Shown: in pieces, positions 22,898 to 23,041 of the stretch | Layout: each line of letters starts with the position of its first letter | Position numbering within the stretch: the stretch's first letter is position 1 | Assembly (NCBI GenBank): GCA_900321195.1 | Contig: ONVG01000003.1 | Location: 1-23,041, forward strand | From: an uncultured Eubacteriales bacterium | Lineage (GTDB): Bacteria; Bacillota; Clostridia; Oscillospirales; Acutalibacteraceae | Length of the DNA stretch: 23,041 nt | Direction: 5' to 3' | Made by a program: the position numbers and the translations under genes | Notes under the pieces: generated by a model | The model's database searches: none | Seen by the model: the letters and a program-made list of their open reading frames with translations, nothing else | Told to the model about the DNA's origin: nothing

Positions 22898-22920
22898 TAT
22901 TTAAAAAATCGTGGTAAAAT
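22892..22920 (+). promoter_or_regulatory. glyQS promoter
   Basis: TTGAAG (22892-22897), a 17-base spacer and TAAAAT (22915-22920). The transcript would start near 22927, leaving a leader of about 26 bases that holds AGGGAGG. Confidence 0.7.
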
Positions 22921-22952
22921 AGGCTTATCCGATTTTTAAGGGAGGAAAAATA

Positions 22953-23041
22953 ATGAAAAATACCGAAAAAACAATGGAAAAGATCGTCGCTCTTTGTAAG
23001 GGCAGAGGCTTCGTATATCCCGGCTCCGAAATATACGGCGG
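22953..23041 (+). CDS. glyQS: Glycyl-tRNA synthetase, N-terminal part (cut by window end)
   Basis: The first 29 complete codons of a class II glycyl-tRNA synthetase of the single-chain (alpha2) type, which charges tRNA-Gly in the cytoplasm. The start MKNTEKTMEKIVALCKGRGF followed by VYPGSEIYGG is the highly conserved N-terminus of this family. A strong AGGGAGG lies about seven bases before ATG. The gene is divergent from the glycan operon and continues beyond the window. Many Firmicutes control this gene through a Gly T-box leader; none fits here. Confidence 0.93.
   Translation, partial: MKNTEKTMEKIVALCKGRGFVYPGSEIYG

Larger units (their letters stand above)
22590..22952. other. 363-base divergent spacer between the fusion gene and glyQS
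   Basis: No gene is seen. It holds the minus promoter of the glycan operon (22729-22757), giving a leader of about 130 bases for the fusion gene with no structure I recognise. It also holds an AT-rich stretch (22760-22870) and the glyQS promoter with its inverted repeat. The glyQS leader is too short to contain a T-box. Confidence 0.6.

Overview
The window looks like a chromosomal segment of a low-to-moderate GC anaerobic Firmicute, most likely Oscillospiraceae and Ruminococcus-like. This is inferred from strong AGGAGG-type ribosome binding sites, TTGACA/TATAAT promoters, a single-chain class II glycyl-tRNA synthetase, oxygen-sensitive indolepyruvate ferredoxin oxidoreductase, a glycogen synthase and a lipoprotein of the beta-helix (DUF4353-like) type. 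There are no tRNA or rRNA genes, no CRISPR array, no transposase and no phage genes.

Layout. (1) 138-3565, plus strand: an NhaC-family Na+/H+ antiporter with its own terminator, then glgA (true start 2111) with a near-consensus promoter. (2) 3678-10896, minus strand: a six-gene operon read as Na+/solute symporter, phenylacetate-CoA ligase, iorA, iorB, second phenylacetate-CoA ligase, tandem-ACT protein. Together these look like an aryl-acid / arylpyruvate module: the symporter brings in an organic acid, the ligases activate arylacetates to CoA thioesters, IorAB interconverts aryl-acetyl-CoA and arylpyruvate, and the ACT protein may sense an aromatic amino acid. (3) 11026-11859, plus: a divergent metal-dependent amidohydrolase. 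(4) 12223-16452, plus: a cell-surface/sensing block of a beta-helix lipoprotein, a small secreted His/Lys-rich repeat protein, and an OmpR/HisKA two-component pair. (5) 16508-22589, minus: a surface-glycan operon led by a 913-residue fusion of a polysaccharide pyruvyl transferase domain to a MenD-like thiamine-diphosphate enzyme. It is followed by a divergent, frameshifted pyruvyl transferase paralogue and a GlfT2-like galactofuranosyltransferase-family enzyme. (6) 22953 to the end, plus: the first 29 codons of glycyl-tRNA synthetase, whose promoter carries an inverted repeat over the -35 box.

The most unusual object is the pyruvyl transferase-MenD fusion. Both halves keep the signature residues of their families, yet nothing near it belongs to menaquinone synthesis and its neighbours are glycan genes. 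It is a good candidate for an undescribed ThDP- and PEP-dependent decoration of a surface polysaccharide. Convergent gene pairs at 3565/3678 and 16452/16508 share bidirectional intrinsic terminators. All functional statements are from reading the sequence and remembered family motifs; no database search was run.
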